64,000 nt of DNA from Bacillus sp. RO3 (lineage in GTDB: Bacteria > Bacillota > Bacilli > Bacillales > Bacillaceae_B): NCBI RefSeq assembly GCF_012911895.1, contig NZ_JAAXCV010000029.1, positions 1-64,000 on the forward strand. Reading direction: 5' to 3'. This document shows positions 34,844 through 43,648 of this stretch, piece by piece; within the stretch, counting starts at the first letter, position 1; each line of letters starts with the position of its first letter. A program made the translations under genes and the position numbers. The notes beneath the pieces were generated by a model, which saw nothing but the letters and a program-made list of their open reading frames with translations, was not told where the DNA came from and ran no database searches.

Positions 34844-35266
34844 ATGTATGAATTAAAGACCAAGGAAAATGACAGTAGTGTGATTGAATTCATCGAAGCC
34901 GTTGAAAGTCCCAGGAAAAGGGAGGATGCATACAAGTTACTGGATATTTTCACTGAAACGACAGGATATGATGCAAAAATGTGGGGGCCAAGTATAATTG
35001 GTTTCGGTTCATATCATTATAAGTATCAAACGGGACATGAGGGAGATGCACCATTGGTTGGATTTTCACCAAGAAAGGCAAAAATAAGTCTATATTTCGC
35101 CACAGGAGATCCTGACAGAGAGAAACTATTGGAGTCATTCGGAAAACACACAGCAGGTAAGGCATGTGTTTACATAAACAAAGTCGCGGATATCGATGAG
35201 AACGTATTGAAACAATTGATCAATGAATCCATAAGCTTTCTTCAAAAAACGTATCCTAATCCATAA
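34844..35266 (+). CDS. DUF1801 (YdhG-like) protein
   Basis: 140 residues. SPRKREDAYKLLDIFTETTGYDAKMWGPSIIGFGSYHYKY and FSPRKAKISLYFATG are the hallmark blocks of the DUF1801/YdhG family, a small alpha/beta fold of unknown function. Start ATG 34844 after AAAGGGG. Transcribed away from the riboswitch unit. Confidence 0.8.
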   Translation: MYELKTKENDSSVIEFIEAVESPRKREDAYKLLDIFTETTGYDAKMWGPSIIGFGSYHYKYQTGHEGDAPLVGFSPRKAKISLYFATGDPDREKLLESFGKHTAGKACVYINKVADIDENVLKQLINESISFLQKTYPNP

Positions 35267-35279
35267 GAATGTTTGTGAA

Positions 35280-35316
35280 AGGTAATTAGCCTGAATAAAA
35301 GGACTAATTACCTATT
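35280..35316 (+). terminator. Terminator of the DUF1801 gene
   Basis: AGGTAATTAG (35280-35289) / CTAATTACCT (35304-35313), then ATTTTTATG. Confidence 0.75.
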
Positions 35317-35462
35317 TTTATGATTCGGAACCATATAGTTTGAAATCAAAGTATTTATGCTATATTGTTAATCTCGAATTAAAAATATTTCAGTTCAAGC
35401 TAATTGGTTGTTTTTTCTTGAACTGGGTATTAAAAATCATCCACAGAAAGGTACGATTCTAC

Positions 35463-36098
35463 ATGACAAAAGTTTTATACATTACAGCACATCCACATGA
35501 CGATACACACTCCTACAGTATGGCAGTAGGAAAAGCATTTATTGATTCGTATAAAAAAGTAAATCCGACTCACGAAGTTGTGAATGTAGACTTATACAAA
35601 GAAAACATCCCACAAATCGACGCTGATGTATTCAGTGGTTGGGGAAAATTACAATCCGGCCAAGGATTTGAAGAGCTTTCCCAAGAAGAACAGTCAAAAG
35701 TAGGCCGCCTCGGTGAATTATCTGATCAATTCGTTGAAGCTGATAAGTATATCTTTGTTACACCATTCTGGAACTTCTCATTCCCTCCAGTAATGAAGGC
35801 ATATATCGACTCAGTATCTGTTGCAGGCAAGACCTTTAAGTATACAGAGCAGGGACCTGTCGGGCTTTTAACTGATAAAAAAGCCCTTCATATCCAAGCA
35901 AGGGGAGGTATTTATTCTGAAGGTCCGGCAGCTGCCATGGAAATGGGTCACCGCCATCTTGAAGTGATGATGCAATTCTACGGTGTTCCTTCATTTGAAG
36001 GCTTATTCGTTGAAGGTCACGCTGTGATGCCTGATAAAGCAGAAGAGATCAAAGCTAATGCGATTGAAAGGGCGAAGGATTTAGCTCAAACATTTTAA
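35463..36098 (+). CDS. azoR: FMN-dependent NADH-azoreductase
   Basis: 211 residues, family length. Flavodoxin-like N-terminus [26 protein letters not shown]-binding [21 protein letters not shown] and [10 protein letters not shown]. The enzyme reduces quinones and azo compounds with NADH and protects against electrophilic stress. Start ATG 35463 follows AAAGG; the frame is open from 35340 but that part is outside the family. Confidence 0.9.
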   Translation: MTKVLYITAHPHDDTHSYSMAVGKAFIDSYKKVNPTHEVVNVDLYKENIPQIDADVFSGWGKLQSGQGFEELSQEEQSKVGRLGELSDQFVEADKYIFVTPFWNFSFPPVMKAYIDSVSVAGKTFKYTEQGPVGLLTDKKALHIQARGGIYSEGPAAAMEMGHRHLEVMMQFYGVPSFEGLFVEGHAVMPDKAEEIKANAIERAKDLAQTF

Positions 36099-36106
36099 TT
36101 CATCTG

Positions 36107-36130
36107 GAGTCAACTTCGGTTGGCTCTTTC
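36107..36130 (+). terminator. Terminator of azoR
   Basis: GAGTCAAC TTCG GTTGGCTC followed by TTTC; UUCG-type loop. Confidence 0.75.
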
Positions 36131-36180
36131 ATTTATTAAGGCTCTTTACGTATACATTGTTGCTAATCAGCAAGATAGAA

Positions 36181-36290
36181 TAAGTTGATTTCCGCTGCAG
36201 GATGCTCGCTTTCCCAGGGGCACGCCGGTGAGCCTTCTAGAGCTTAAGCCATGTGGGGTCTCACGTGTCCAGCTTCAGGGCTTAGGGGTT
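36181..36290. repeat. Degenerate Bacillaceae intergenic repeat
   Basis: The run beginning TTGATTTCCGCTGCAGG and continuing with GCTCGCTTTCC, GGTGAGCC and GGGGTCTCAC resembles a long GC-rich repeat widespread between genes in Bacillaceae; recalled from memory, not searched. GGTGAG / CTCAC halves can pair. The 3' half is truncated here, so the copy looks decayed. Confidence 0.5.
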
Positions 36291-36348
36291 CGAGGTCATA
36301 AGGGAATAATGCCAAAAAGGAAAAAAATGCCTTTAACTACAAACTCTT

Positions 36349-36458
36349 AAAGATGGTGAAGTAAACTTCGTAGACACCTAGGGAAGTTCGGGCTTGCTGA
36401 TGAAGAGAAGCTCCCCACATCTTCCGGCAGAACCAAGTACTTTAATGCAACCATCTTT
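36349..36458. other. Possible structured element
   Basis: AAAGATGGT (36349-36357) and ACCATCTTT (36450-36458) close a 110-base region. Inside are a GAAG-TAAA-CTTC hairpin (36358-36369) and GGAAG (36382-36386) with CTTCC (36421-36425), enclosing GGGCTT (36390-36395) with AAGC-T-CC (36408-36414). No ORF. Family unknown; strand undecided. Confidence 0.35.
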
Positions 36459-36478
36459 TAGAAAAGAGCGTTTAATAA

Positions 36479-36528
36479 AAATAAAGTCTGAGATCCTCCA
36501 TCTTGATAGAGGATCTCAGACTTTATTT
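36479..36528. terminator. Long terminator at the end of the LysM-CAP gene
   Basis: A 20-bp perfect stem beginning AAATAAAGTCTGAG with a 10-base loop; the last two bases overlap the stop codon of the CAP gene. A- and T-rich flanks let it work in both directions. Confidence 0.9.
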
Positions 36529-37156
36529 ATTTCTTTATGAACATTTGCGTCCAATAATGACCGTACGATCCACCCTTCACATATCCCACTCCGATTTCTT
36601 TATACGTAGGTGACAGGATATTTTTTCTGTGTCCTTCGCTGTTCATCCATGCTTCAACAACTTCGGCAGGCGTTCTTTGCCCTGCGGCAATGTTTTCACC
36701 TGCTGCTTGGTAGGAGATTCCAAAATCCTTAATCATTTGGAAAGGAGATCCATAAGTTGGGGAAGTATGACTGAAATAGTTCTTTGCGATCATGTCTTCC
36801 GACTTGTATCTAGCCACACGGGACAATTCCCAATTTTCCTTCAAAGGAGGTAAACCTACTTTTGAGCGTTCCTGATTCACAAGCTTCACCACTTCATATG
36901 TATAACTTTGAGCGGTGTTATTGGCTCCCGGAATCGTAAGAGTTTGACCAGGATAAATCATATTTGGATTGCTGATAGAGGGATTAGCAGAGATCAACTC
37001 TGATACACCCACCTGATGCTTTACGGCAATCTTCCACATCGTGTCTCCATAGCTCACAGTATAGGTACTAGCTGCAGAAACTTTAGAAGTTTGACCAAAA
37101 CCAATGACAAAAGTGACAGACAACAATAAGGTTGAAAGAAGTTTTAAAGTTTTCAT
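36527..37156 (-). CDS. LysM and CAP domain secreted protein
   Basis: 209 residues. Signal peptide (MKTLKLLSTLLLSVTFVIGFG, cleavage near VSA), LysM domain (YTVSYGDTMWKIAVKHQVGVSELISANP, about 30-75) that binds peptidoglycan, and a CAP/SCP domain (about 85-205) with HTSPTYGSPFQM, GENIAAGQRTPAEVVEAWMNSEGHRKNIL and GHYWTQMF. Resembles YkwD/SafA-type coat or wall proteins. Start ATG 37156 is set by the signal peptide; no good ribosome site is seen, and the frame is open to 37183. Confidence 0.85.
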   Translation of the reverse strand: MKTLKLLSTLLLSVTFVIGFGQTSKVSAASTYTVSYGDTMWKIAVKHQVGVSELISANPSISNPNMIYPGQTLTIPGANNTAQSYTYEVVKLVNQERSKVGLPPLKENWELSRVARYKSEDMIAKNYFSHTSPTYGSPFQMIKDFGISYQAAGENIAAGQRTPAEVVEAWMNSEGHRKNILSPTYKEIGVGYVKGGSYGHYWTQMFIKK

Positions 37157-37416
37157 AGTTCTATTGAAATATAATTCTGTCAATTTTAAAACAGGTAGTT
37201 GTTACCACCATACGATCAACCTGTTGAAATCAACATCTAGTAATTATTTCTAGGATTTTTTCAAGTTTATAAGTGGGGACTTATTCATTACTTGAATGCC
37301 CGGTTTCAAGATTAATGGAAAAAAATGAAACCTAACCCTCAAGCTGATCGTAAAATTTAATAGGAAGATTTTTGAAAGATCTTCGCACTTCACTCACTTC
37401 GAAGGGGGAACACATT

Positions 37417-38064
37417 TTGTGGATCAACATCTTTTTCAGTGTCACCTTCATCCTGGGACTCTTGTATCTCATTCGATATCGATTAAACCTTAAATATTCG
37501 GCTGAAAAAGCAGCCAATGCCCTATTTCCCACCAGCGAAGAAGAGATGAACCAAATTCTGATTCCCAGTGAGTTCATGGAGATGCAGCCATTAACAAAGG
37601 GGACAAGATCTTATAAACATGTGAAGTGGGGGACGGTAGGTGTCATATGCCTGTTTGCTGTTTTGATGATGGTAGTATTTTGGACCGATATGCTTCATCA
37701 ATCTATTTTTAGTATTGTTTATCTCTTTTTCTTTCTGATCAGTTCCATTAAACACCGAGGAAATTTTTATATTGTAGCTGGAGGTCTCATACTGAATGGC
37801 TATTATTTTGCATGGGACAGGGTAAAGGGATATGAACTGGAAAAAATCATCAAATGGCATGAGCTATACGGGCTTGATGATAAGATCAATCATGGCTATA
37901 AATTAGCGGTAAAGGTAGATAACAAATGGTTTCAACCGCAGTTTGTAGTGGTTAGAGATGAGGTACATTTGGATCGAATACTATCATTGTTAAACATTCA
38001 TGGAGTAAAAAAAGTAGGAGAAAGCTCGGAGACTCCAGTTTCCTCCTATACAGGTGTTGAATGA
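37417..38064 (+). CDS. Membrane protein of unknown function
   Basis: About 215 residues from TTG 37417 (AAGGGGG nine bases upstream; frame open from 37372). One N-terminal helix (WINIFFSVTFILGLLYLI), a soluble loop, then two or three helices (WGTVGVICLFAVLMMVVFW; SIVYLFFFLISSI), and a C-terminal soluble domain (GYYFAWDRVKGYELEKIIKWHELYG) that resembles small PH-like membrane-linked domains. Not recognised further. Confidence 0.6.
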   Translation: MWINIFFSVTFILGLLYLIRYRLNLKYSAEKAANALFPTSEEEMNQILIPSEFMEMQPLTKGTRSYKHVKWGTVGVICLFAVLMMVVFWTDMLHQSIFSIVYLFFFLISSIKHRGNFYIVAGGLILNGYYFAWDRVKGYELEKIIKWHELYGLDDKINHGYKLAVKVDNKWFQPQFVVVRDEVHLDRILSLLNIHGVKKVGESSETPVSSYTGVE

Positions 38065-38142
38065 TATTTTTACGAATGTCTAAAGAAAAGGCAAGAAACG
38101 ATTGGTGAAGAGTTTAGATTTACATACGAAAGAAGGAGAAAG

Positions 38143-38865
38143 ATGAAGAAACTGCCAGCAATGGAAGCATCCAAAAAATTTGTTTTAGAAACCTTTCCAA
38201 CCTGCACAGGGGCACTTCTTAGTGGAAGCGTCGTAAGAGGAGAGGAGACCAGTACATCTGATCTGGATATAGTCATTATTGACGAAAACCTTTCTTCAGA
38301 ATACAGGAAATCATTCATCTCACATGGATGGCCAATTGAAGTCTTCGTTCACAATCATGAAACCATACTACACTATTTCGAAAAAGACTGCCAGAGAGCG
38401 AGGCCTTCCCTGCCAAGAATGGTACACGAAGGAATCCCGATCATCTATCATCCGATCATTGACACTCTCAAAGGAGAAGCAGAAAAACGTTTGCAGGGCG
38501 GACCACCCAAATGGTCCAGTGAGATGATGGATATGAAGAGATACTTCATCACAGATGCCCTCGATGATTTTATTGGTTCAACAGATAGGGGAGAATGCAT
38601 TTTTATTGCGGGATCCATCGGAGAATCCCTTCATGAATTTGTACTCCGGACTCATGATCATTGGATTGGGTCTTCTAAATGGATCGTAAAGGCATTAAAG
38701 GAATATGATGAATCATTCGCTGAAGAATATGTACTTGCTTTCGATCAGTTTTTCCGTAATGGGGAAAAGCAGCCCATTATCAGATTAGTTGATTCCGTTT
38801 TAAAGCCATTCGGAGGGCGACTATTTGACGGGTTTTCAATCGGTGTGAATGAGTCTTCCAACTAA
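38143..38865 (+). CDS. Nucleotidyltransferase-domain protein
   Basis: 240 residues. The polymerase-beta-like motif LLSGSVVRGEETSTSDLDIVII (GS...SDLD) is at about residues 25-46, with a third acid in WPIEVFVHN. The helical C-terminus (about 130-235) resembles aminoglycoside/MNT-type nucleotidyltransferases. Target unknown. Start ATG after AAGGAGA. Confidence 0.75.
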   Translation: MKKLPAMEASKKFVLETFPTCTGALLSGSVVRGEETSTSDLDIVIIDENLSSEYRKSFISHGWPIEVFVHNHETILHYFEKDCQRARPSLPRMVHEGIPIIYHPIIDTLKGEAEKRLQGGPPKWSSEMMDMKRYFITDALDDFIGSTDRGECIFIAGSIGESLHEFVLRTHDHWIGSSKWIVKALKEYDESFAEEYVLAFDQFFRNGEKQPIIRLVDSVLKPFGGRLFDGFSIGVNESSN

Positions 38866-38889
38866 AAAAAGCCCAAATTGGGCTTTTTA
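38865..38889. terminator. Bidirectional terminator
   Basis: AAAAAGCCCAA A TTGGGCTTTTT; directly follows the nucleotidyltransferase stop and directly follows the convergent Spo0M-like stop. Confidence 0.85.
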
Positions 38890-39285
38890 TTATACTAAAA
38901 TCTGAAAATCATCATGATCGACACTGTTTACTCCGTCATCAAACACCAGACGGGTGACGAACTTATAAGAGACCGTTTCACTGCTGGGGGGAAATGAATC
39001 GGAGAGTCTGCATGAAAAGTGAATGGTGCGTTGTTCGTTTGCCTTCATTGTTGACGAGCTTAATATGGTATTGTGATGAAGAACCGATGATTCATCCGTA
39101 TTTTGATCGTACTGCAAAAGGTCTGTTTCAATTCGTTTCAACTTCTGCTCAACACGCCCGCCAGTCAATTCATATTCCCCTTTAATGACATCTCCCGGGC
39201 GAAACTCTGTCTTATTTAATACCAAATCAATCTTTGTTGCACCTATACCGAACCTGCACATCAGTTTACTGAACATACCTGTCAT
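38890..39285 (-). CDS. Spo0M-like (arrestin-fold) protein, one domain (second copy)
   Basis: 131 residues. FGIGATKIDLVLNKTEFRPGDVIKGEYELTGGRVEQKLKRIE parallels the copy at 33903 (AKIDLVL, GG-EQKLKR, TRLVFDDGVNSVDHD vs TKLTFDQGVESYDED). Again only the N-terminal half of Spo0M. Start ATG 39285 is close to GAGAGG; ATG 39276 is the alternative. No riboswitch precedes this copy. Confidence 0.75.
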   Translation of the reverse strand: MTGMFSKLMCRFGIGATKIDLVLNKTEFRPGDVIKGEYELTGGRVEQKLKRIETDLLQYDQNTDESSVLHHNTILSSSTMKANEQRTIHFSCRLSDSFPPSSETVSYKFVTRLVFDDGVNSVDHDDFQILV

Positions 39286-39597
39286 TCAACCTCTCATTCT
39301 CTAGTTACCAATTCTACGCATCAAGGAGAGTTTTGGTTTCATTCTTCTTCACCTTTTCTACGAGTATATTCTAAAAGAAAAGCAGCCCATTTGTCTATAT
39401 TGCTTCTTCGACATATTTCGATAACTTTCAGTGAACGGAGCTTCTTTTAGATTCATAAGACACAGCATTTCCCAGCGATGTTCATTTAATGTAATTTATT
39501 CCATAAAGAGGTAGAAATATAGGGTGATTTTCTATAAAATAGGACTAGAAACTTATCATATTTTGGTAAAATACTAGCCTGAGAAGGGGTCATTCAT
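39286..39597. other. Divergent intergenic region
   Basis: About 310 bases, AT-rich, holding the promoters of the Spo0M-like gene and the PBP gene (TAAAAT near 39568 is a likely -10 for the latter). No ORF or repeat seen. Confidence 0.4.
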
Positions 39598-41766
39598 GTG
39601 AAGGAAAAGAAGAAAAAGAAAAAAACCCATGTACCATTGAGAATGAATCTATTGTTTATTTCGGTCTTTTTTCTATTTTCACTTCTGATTCTTCGTCTTG
39701 GGGTTGTACAGATCGTGCAGGGAAACCATTATGAAGCAGAAGTGGCAAGAACCGAAAACGTTAAATCACATAATGGAACGCCTCCGAGGGGCAAGGTCTA
39801 TGACCGGTATCGAAATGTGATTGTGGACAACGTTCCTTTAAATGCCATCACTTACACGAGAACACAGACGACGAAGCCTGAGGAAATGCTGAAGGTCGCA
39901 AGGGATTTAGCTGTGTATATTGAGATGGAGACAGATAAAATCACAGATCGGGACCGGAAAGATTTCTGGCTGTTAAGTCATCCTGAAAAAGCCGAAAAGC
40001 TCGTTTCCAAAGAAGAATTAAAAAAGCTGGAAGACAATGAAGATTTGTCAAAGGATGACGTCAACAAAATGGTATATGAGCTTCAGCTTGCACGAATCAG
40101 CGAAAAAGACATCGAATCATTCTCAAAGGAAGAAGAGGAAGTACTGGCTATCTTCCGTGAATTCAATACGGGATATGCCCTTACGCCACAAATCATCAAA
40201 AATAAAGATGTGTCCATGGAAGAGATGGCACGGGTAAGTGAGCGTTTATCGGAACTTCCAGGTGTAAACGTTACCACTGACTGGGAAAGAAGATATGTGC
40301 ATGATCATACCCTAAGAACGATATTGGGTAGAGTCTCGACCTCGCAGCAGGGTCTTCCTAGTGAACTAGTAAATGAATACAAGGCTCTCGGATACGCTCT
40401 CAATGACAGGGTAGGAACAAGCTATTTTGAATCGGAGTACGAAGATGTGCTAAAAGGACAAAAAGAAAAAATTGAGTACATAACGAAAAAAGGAAGTGTC
40501 CTAGATACCAAGCTGATAAGCGAAGGTCACAGCGGAAAAGATGTCGTATTGACCATCGACCTTCAACTGCAGAAAGAAATCGAGAAAATCGTAGAGGAAG
40601 AATTAAGTAAACAAGCATCTCAATACTGGGAATCACCATTCCTCGACCGTGCATTTGTTGTGATGATGGATCCATATACTGGTGAAATCCTTTCCATGGT
40701 CGGAAAGAAATATGGCAAGAATGCCGAGGGTAAGACTGAGATGCAGGATTATGCTTTAGGAACGTTTACCTCGGAATATGGAGTGGGATCAGCGGTTAAG
40801 GGTGCGACTGTGTTGACGGGGTATATGACAGGGGCATTGAACGTCGGGGAATGGCTTTATGATGAACCGATTAAGATAAAGGATACTAAAGTCAAGAAAT
40901 CTTGGTTCAGTGGTTCAAGATACTTGAGTGATATCGGTGCTCTCGAAATTTCATCGAATGTGTACATGTTTAAGACAGCTTTTAAAATTGCAGATGCCAC
41001 TTATCGTCCAAATCAACCATTAAATATTAATCCCCAAGCATTTGATACAATGAGAAATTACTACAGCCAGTTTGGCTTAGGGGTCAAAACCGGAATAGAT
41101 CTCCCGGGTGAGGTTGAGGGACTAAAAGGAAACGAAAAAAAACCAGGTAAACTTATGGACTTCGCCATTGGTCAGTATGATTTATATACACCTATGCAAC
41201 TTGTTCAATACGCTTCCACCATTGCCAACGGCGGATATCGTATGCAGCCTCATATCATGAAAGAAATTCGCGAACCAAGCAGGGAAAGGGGTAAAGTGGG
41301 GCCGCTTTTATATGAGAACGATCCAAAAGTCTTGAACCGTATCGATGCGACTGAACGAGAAATTCAACAAGTTCAACGTGGCTTTTATCAAGTCACACAT
41401 GGGGGGAACGGTACAGCAACAGTCTTTAGAAACGCGGCTTATGACGCGGCAGCCAAATCAGGAACGGCAGAGGCTTTTTATTACAGTCCCGAAGAAAAGA
41501 GACAGTACAGTACGTTCAACACCACATTAGTCGGCTATGCCCCATACAACAACCCGGAAGTGGCGTTTTCTGTCGTGTTGCCATATTCTCACCAAAATAA
41601 AGATCCTTATGTAAATAAAACGATCGCCAAACGGGCAATGGACAAATACTTCGAACTGAAGAAACAGTACGAAAAAGACGGATACTTTGACTCTTCTACC
41701 GAAGAAGAAGTCCGTAATGCTGAAGAGCTTGAAGAAACGGAAAATCAGGAAACAGAAGAGGAATAA
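39598..41766 (+). CDS. Class B penicillin-binding protein (PbpA/PBP2-like)
   Basis: 722 residues. Lysine-rich cytoplasmic tail, one membrane helix (LLFISVFFLFSLLILRLGVVQIV), dimerisation domain (RGKVYDRYRNVIVDNVPLN), and transpeptidase domain with SxxK in GVGSAVKGAT (Ser near 398), SxN in EISSNVYMF and KTG as AAKSGTAEAF (near 619). These cross-link peptidoglycan during elongation; closest in pattern to PbpA/PbpH. The C-terminus is Glu-rich. Start GTG with AGAAGGGG. Confidence 0.9.
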   Translation: MKEKKKKKKTHVPLRMNLLFISVFFLFSLLILRLGVVQIVQGNHYEAEVARTENVKSHNGTPPRGKVYDRYRNVIVDNVPLNAITYTRTQTTKPEEMLKVARDLAVYIEMETDKITDRDRKDFWLLSHPEKAEKLVSKEELKKLEDNEDLSKDDVNKMVYELQLARISEKDIESFSKEEEEVLAIFREFNTGYALTPQIIKNKDVSMEEMARVSERLSELPGVNVTTDWERRYVHDHTLRTILGRVSTSQQGLPSELVNEYKALGYALNDRVGTSYFESEYEDVLKGQKEKIEYITKKGSVLDTKLISEGHSGKDVVLTIDLQLQKEIEKIVEEELSKQASQYWESPFLDRAFVVMMDPYTGEILSMVGKKYGKNAEGKTEMQDYALGTFTSEYGVGSAVKGATVLTGYMTGALNVGEWLYDEPIKIKDTKVKKSWFSGSRYLSDIGALEISSNVYMFKTAFKIADATYRPNQPLNINPQAFDTMRNYYSQFGLGVKTGIDLPGEVEGLKGNEKKPGKLMDFAIGQYDLYTPMQLVQYASTIANGGYRMQPHIMKEIREPSRERGKVGPLLYENDPKVLNRIDATEREIQQVQRGFYQVTHGGNGTATVFRNAAYDAAAKSGTAEAFYYSPEEKRQYSTFNTTLVGYAPYNNPEVAFSVVLPYSHQNKDPYVNKTIAKRAMDKYFELKKQYEKDGYFDSSTEEEVRNAEELEETENQETEEE

Positions 41767-41771
41767 ATATA

Positions 41772-41808
41772 AACGTAATCCTTCAAACAGAAGGGTTGCG
41801 TTTTTTTT
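41772..41808 (+). terminator. Terminator of the PBP gene
   Basis: AACGTAATCCTTC / GAAGGGTTGCGTT with two mismatches, followed by eight T. Confidence 0.85.
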
Positions 41809-41958
41809 GTCGTTATGAACTTCCTCGTTCTAATATGCCTTTAGTAAGCATAATTTTAATGGCGATTATAAAGCTAACCACCCTTCATACATCCATGGGT
41901 AAAGGGACTATTTCCTTATATTCGTATTTTTCATTGACAATCATTTAAATTTTGTAAT

Positions 41959-41973
41959 TGAAAATGATTCTCA
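41959..41973. promoter_or_regulatory. Fur box
   Basis: TGAAAATGATTCTCA matches the 7-1-7 Fur consensus TGATAATNATTATCA at 12 of 14 informative positions. It lies a few bases from the decarboxylase remnant, as expected for a former iron-controlled siderophore gene; a TTGACA is at 41934-41939. Confidence 0.65.
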
Positions 41974-41985
41974 TCACAGAAAAGA

Positions 41986-42262
41986 GGAGTACATAACTCT
42001 GCCGCCACTGTTACGTTTGTATTCTTCATTTCAGGTCTTGGCAATGGATCATCGTACCAGTTGTCCACGGGAGATATTGAATACAGATAGGTCATCTTCC
42101 ATTGCTGCCTGTAAACGCAGGTGATGGGTCCAAAACGAATACTACATAAACTTGTCCTGGCCGTCATTCGGGAAGGGGTGGTAATTTATACTTGGGATAC
42201 ACACAGGCAAATTATCTTCTGCCATTTGATAAACATCCCGATCTTTTATGTATAAAGAATGA
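41986..42262 (-). pseudogene. Inverted internal segment of a type III PLP decarboxylase
   Basis: On the minus strand: THHLRLQAA (42129-42103) in one frame, then, one base shifted, WKMTYLYSISPVDNWYDDPLPRPEMKN and NVTVAAELCTP ending at 41986. GxHHLRL, RPE and ELCTP are conserved blocks of the DAP/siderophore-type PLP decarboxylases (C-terminal barrel). A stop (TAG) and the one-base frameshift break it. The next block of the protein continues on the plus strand from 42263, so this piece is inverted relative to it. Confidence 0.6.
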
Positions 42263-42409
42263 TCAGACACTGTGTTCAGAAAGGACTACGTGGAAAAATT
42301 GAGAGCAGGGGACCTGATTGTCTTTTCATTAGCAGGAGCATATGGATGGACGATTTCTCACCATGATTTCTTATCCCACCCCCATCCTGAATTCCACTAT
42401 TTAGAATAA
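42263..42409 (+). pseudogene. C-terminal fragment of a type III PLP decarboxylase
   Basis: Reads SDTVFRKDYVEKLRAGDLIVF then LAGAYGWTISHHDFLSHPHPEFHYLE and a stop at 42407-42409. GDLIVFxxAGAYGW and HDFLSHPHPE are the end of siderophore-type PLP decarboxylases (acting on ornithine-, lysine- or DAP-like substrates). No start codon or upstream part on this strand; the preceding ELCTP block is in the inverted piece 41986-42262. Confidence 0.7.
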
Positions 42410-42528
42410 GTTTGAGAGTATTCCTGCCTCATTTAATCCCAATTCATTTCAAAGAGAATGAAACTTATCCTTCCTTTAAACGTAGATCTATTTAAAGAAG
42501 TTTTCCGGTCTTTTAAGGAGGGATGATT

Positions 42529-42696
42529 ATGCTTTGGTGGATCTTAGGTATCTCAGTCGGTTTCGGCATACTGAGCGGTCTGATCAGAAACAGATTTTCC
42601 AATCATTCTTTTAAAGCAGGAAATCAAAATGAACAACAGTTGCAGGAGGAAGAACGGGTAAAGGCTGGCAGCTGGTTTGGTGGAGGCCATTCATAA
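42529..42696 (+). CDS. Small membrane-anchored protein (55 aa)
   Basis: ATG 42529 is seven bases after AAGGAGG (ATG 42523 is too close). Helix WWILGISVGFGILSGLI, then a polar tail ending WFGGGHS. Terminator follows immediately. Not recognised. Confidence 0.65.
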   Translation: MLWWILGISVGFGILSGLIRNRFSNHSFKAGNQNEQQLQEEERVKAGSWFGGGHS

Positions 42697-42698
42697 AG

Positions 42699-42731
42699 AA
42701 ATGTCAGGAAAAACTTCCTGGCATTTTTTTA
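42699..42731 (+). terminator. Terminator of the 55-aa gene
   Basis: AAATGTCAGGAA / TTCCTGGCATTTTTTT with one mismatch. Confidence 0.85.
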
Positions 42732-42824
42732 TGGGTTCCAGGAGAGCAGCGATCCATGCCGTTTCCCCAGGTAAAAAATCTTCATCAAAAAACGAAGGAT
42801 ATGGTAAAATAAGTTAATGTAGTG

Positions 42825-42917
42825 GAGGGAAGGACCTCAAATATATGGGAAGGGTTTGGAATACAACGATACACACATTTCCTTTTATTTGAGGTGTCTA
42901 TTTGAGGTGCGTCCCTC
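42825..42917. repeat. Inverted-repeat element, GGACGGACCT type (divergent copy)
   Basis: Arms 42825-42843 (begins GAGGGAAGGACCTCAAATA) and 42899-42917 (ends GTCCCTC) match at 17 of 19 positions, with 55 bases between. It lies upstream of the gene at 42936. Confidence 0.65.
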
Positions 42918-42935
42918 TTATGGAAGGAGAAAGCT

Positions 42936-43415
42936 ATGTCTGTGAAGTATTGGTCTCAGGTGGGTGTGGGGTTATTGGTATTTGGGTTTAGCTCGTTGTT
43001 TTCATGGTATGAAGGGAGTGCGCTATTGGATAATCCATGGGAATGGAAGTATTCAACTCCATTCAGTCAGATGGTCCATGGTCCCGTTTCAATGGGAGAG
43101 AAGATAGTGGAAGTTGATTTCTTCGTATACGCTGCAAAGTTTTCACCACTGTTTCCCAGCATCATGCTGTTGAGTGCCAGTTATCTTTTGGTTCTCTTTG
43201 GGTACAGACTATTTAAACATCCTGTTTTTTCATTATATCTCTGCATGTTTGGAATCATGTACCTTTTAATAAGCGCTACTATCGCATCTTCTCCTACAAC
43301 GGGGGGAGACATTCTCTTTTGGCTATTTGTCTCAAACGGCCTTTTTCTGATCATGCTTGCCATTTTTTTTCATTTCTCTCCCTCTCTTATGAAGGGGCAA
43401 TCCAATCAGGCCTGA
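42936..43415 (+). CDS. YjdJ-like DUF4306 membrane protein
   Basis: 159 residues. WYEGSALLDNPWEWKYSTPFS near the N-terminus fits the DUF4306 family (B. subtilis YjdJ). Four hydrophobic segments (VGVGLLVFGFSSLF; SIMLLSASYLLVLFGY; LYLCMFGIMYLLISATI; ILFWLFVSNGLFLIMLAIFF). Start ATG after GGAAGGAG. Function unknown. Confidence 0.7.
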   Translation: MSVKYWSQVGVGLLVFGFSSLFSWYEGSALLDNPWEWKYSTPFSQMVHGPVSMGEKIVEVDFFVYAAKFSPLFPSIMLLSASYLLVLFGYRLFKHPVFSLYLCMFGIMYLLISATIASSPTTGGDILFWLFVSNGLFLIMLAIFFHFSPSLMKGQSNQA

Positions 43416-43648
43416 ATATTCAGTTTTAGGACTGCTTGTAAAGCTTTGTCACCTGGGATAATGACGATATGAATTCCCTGAAGAAAATGGGTATTGCTTG
43501 ATGAAGCCATCTATCACGATTGAGGGAAGGAATGAAGACATTCAATCATCATTGACTCTTTGAATGTTTTTACATAAAACCATCACGTTTAACTGTACGG
43601 TTTACCTTAAATAAAGTATACTACTTTAGAGGTGATGTCCTTGGGAAG

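Noticed and set aside
41931-42167. An intact 78-residue gene on the minus strand
   Set aside because: No ribosome site, and its sequence is a part of the decarboxylase family; better explained as the inverted pseudogene segment.
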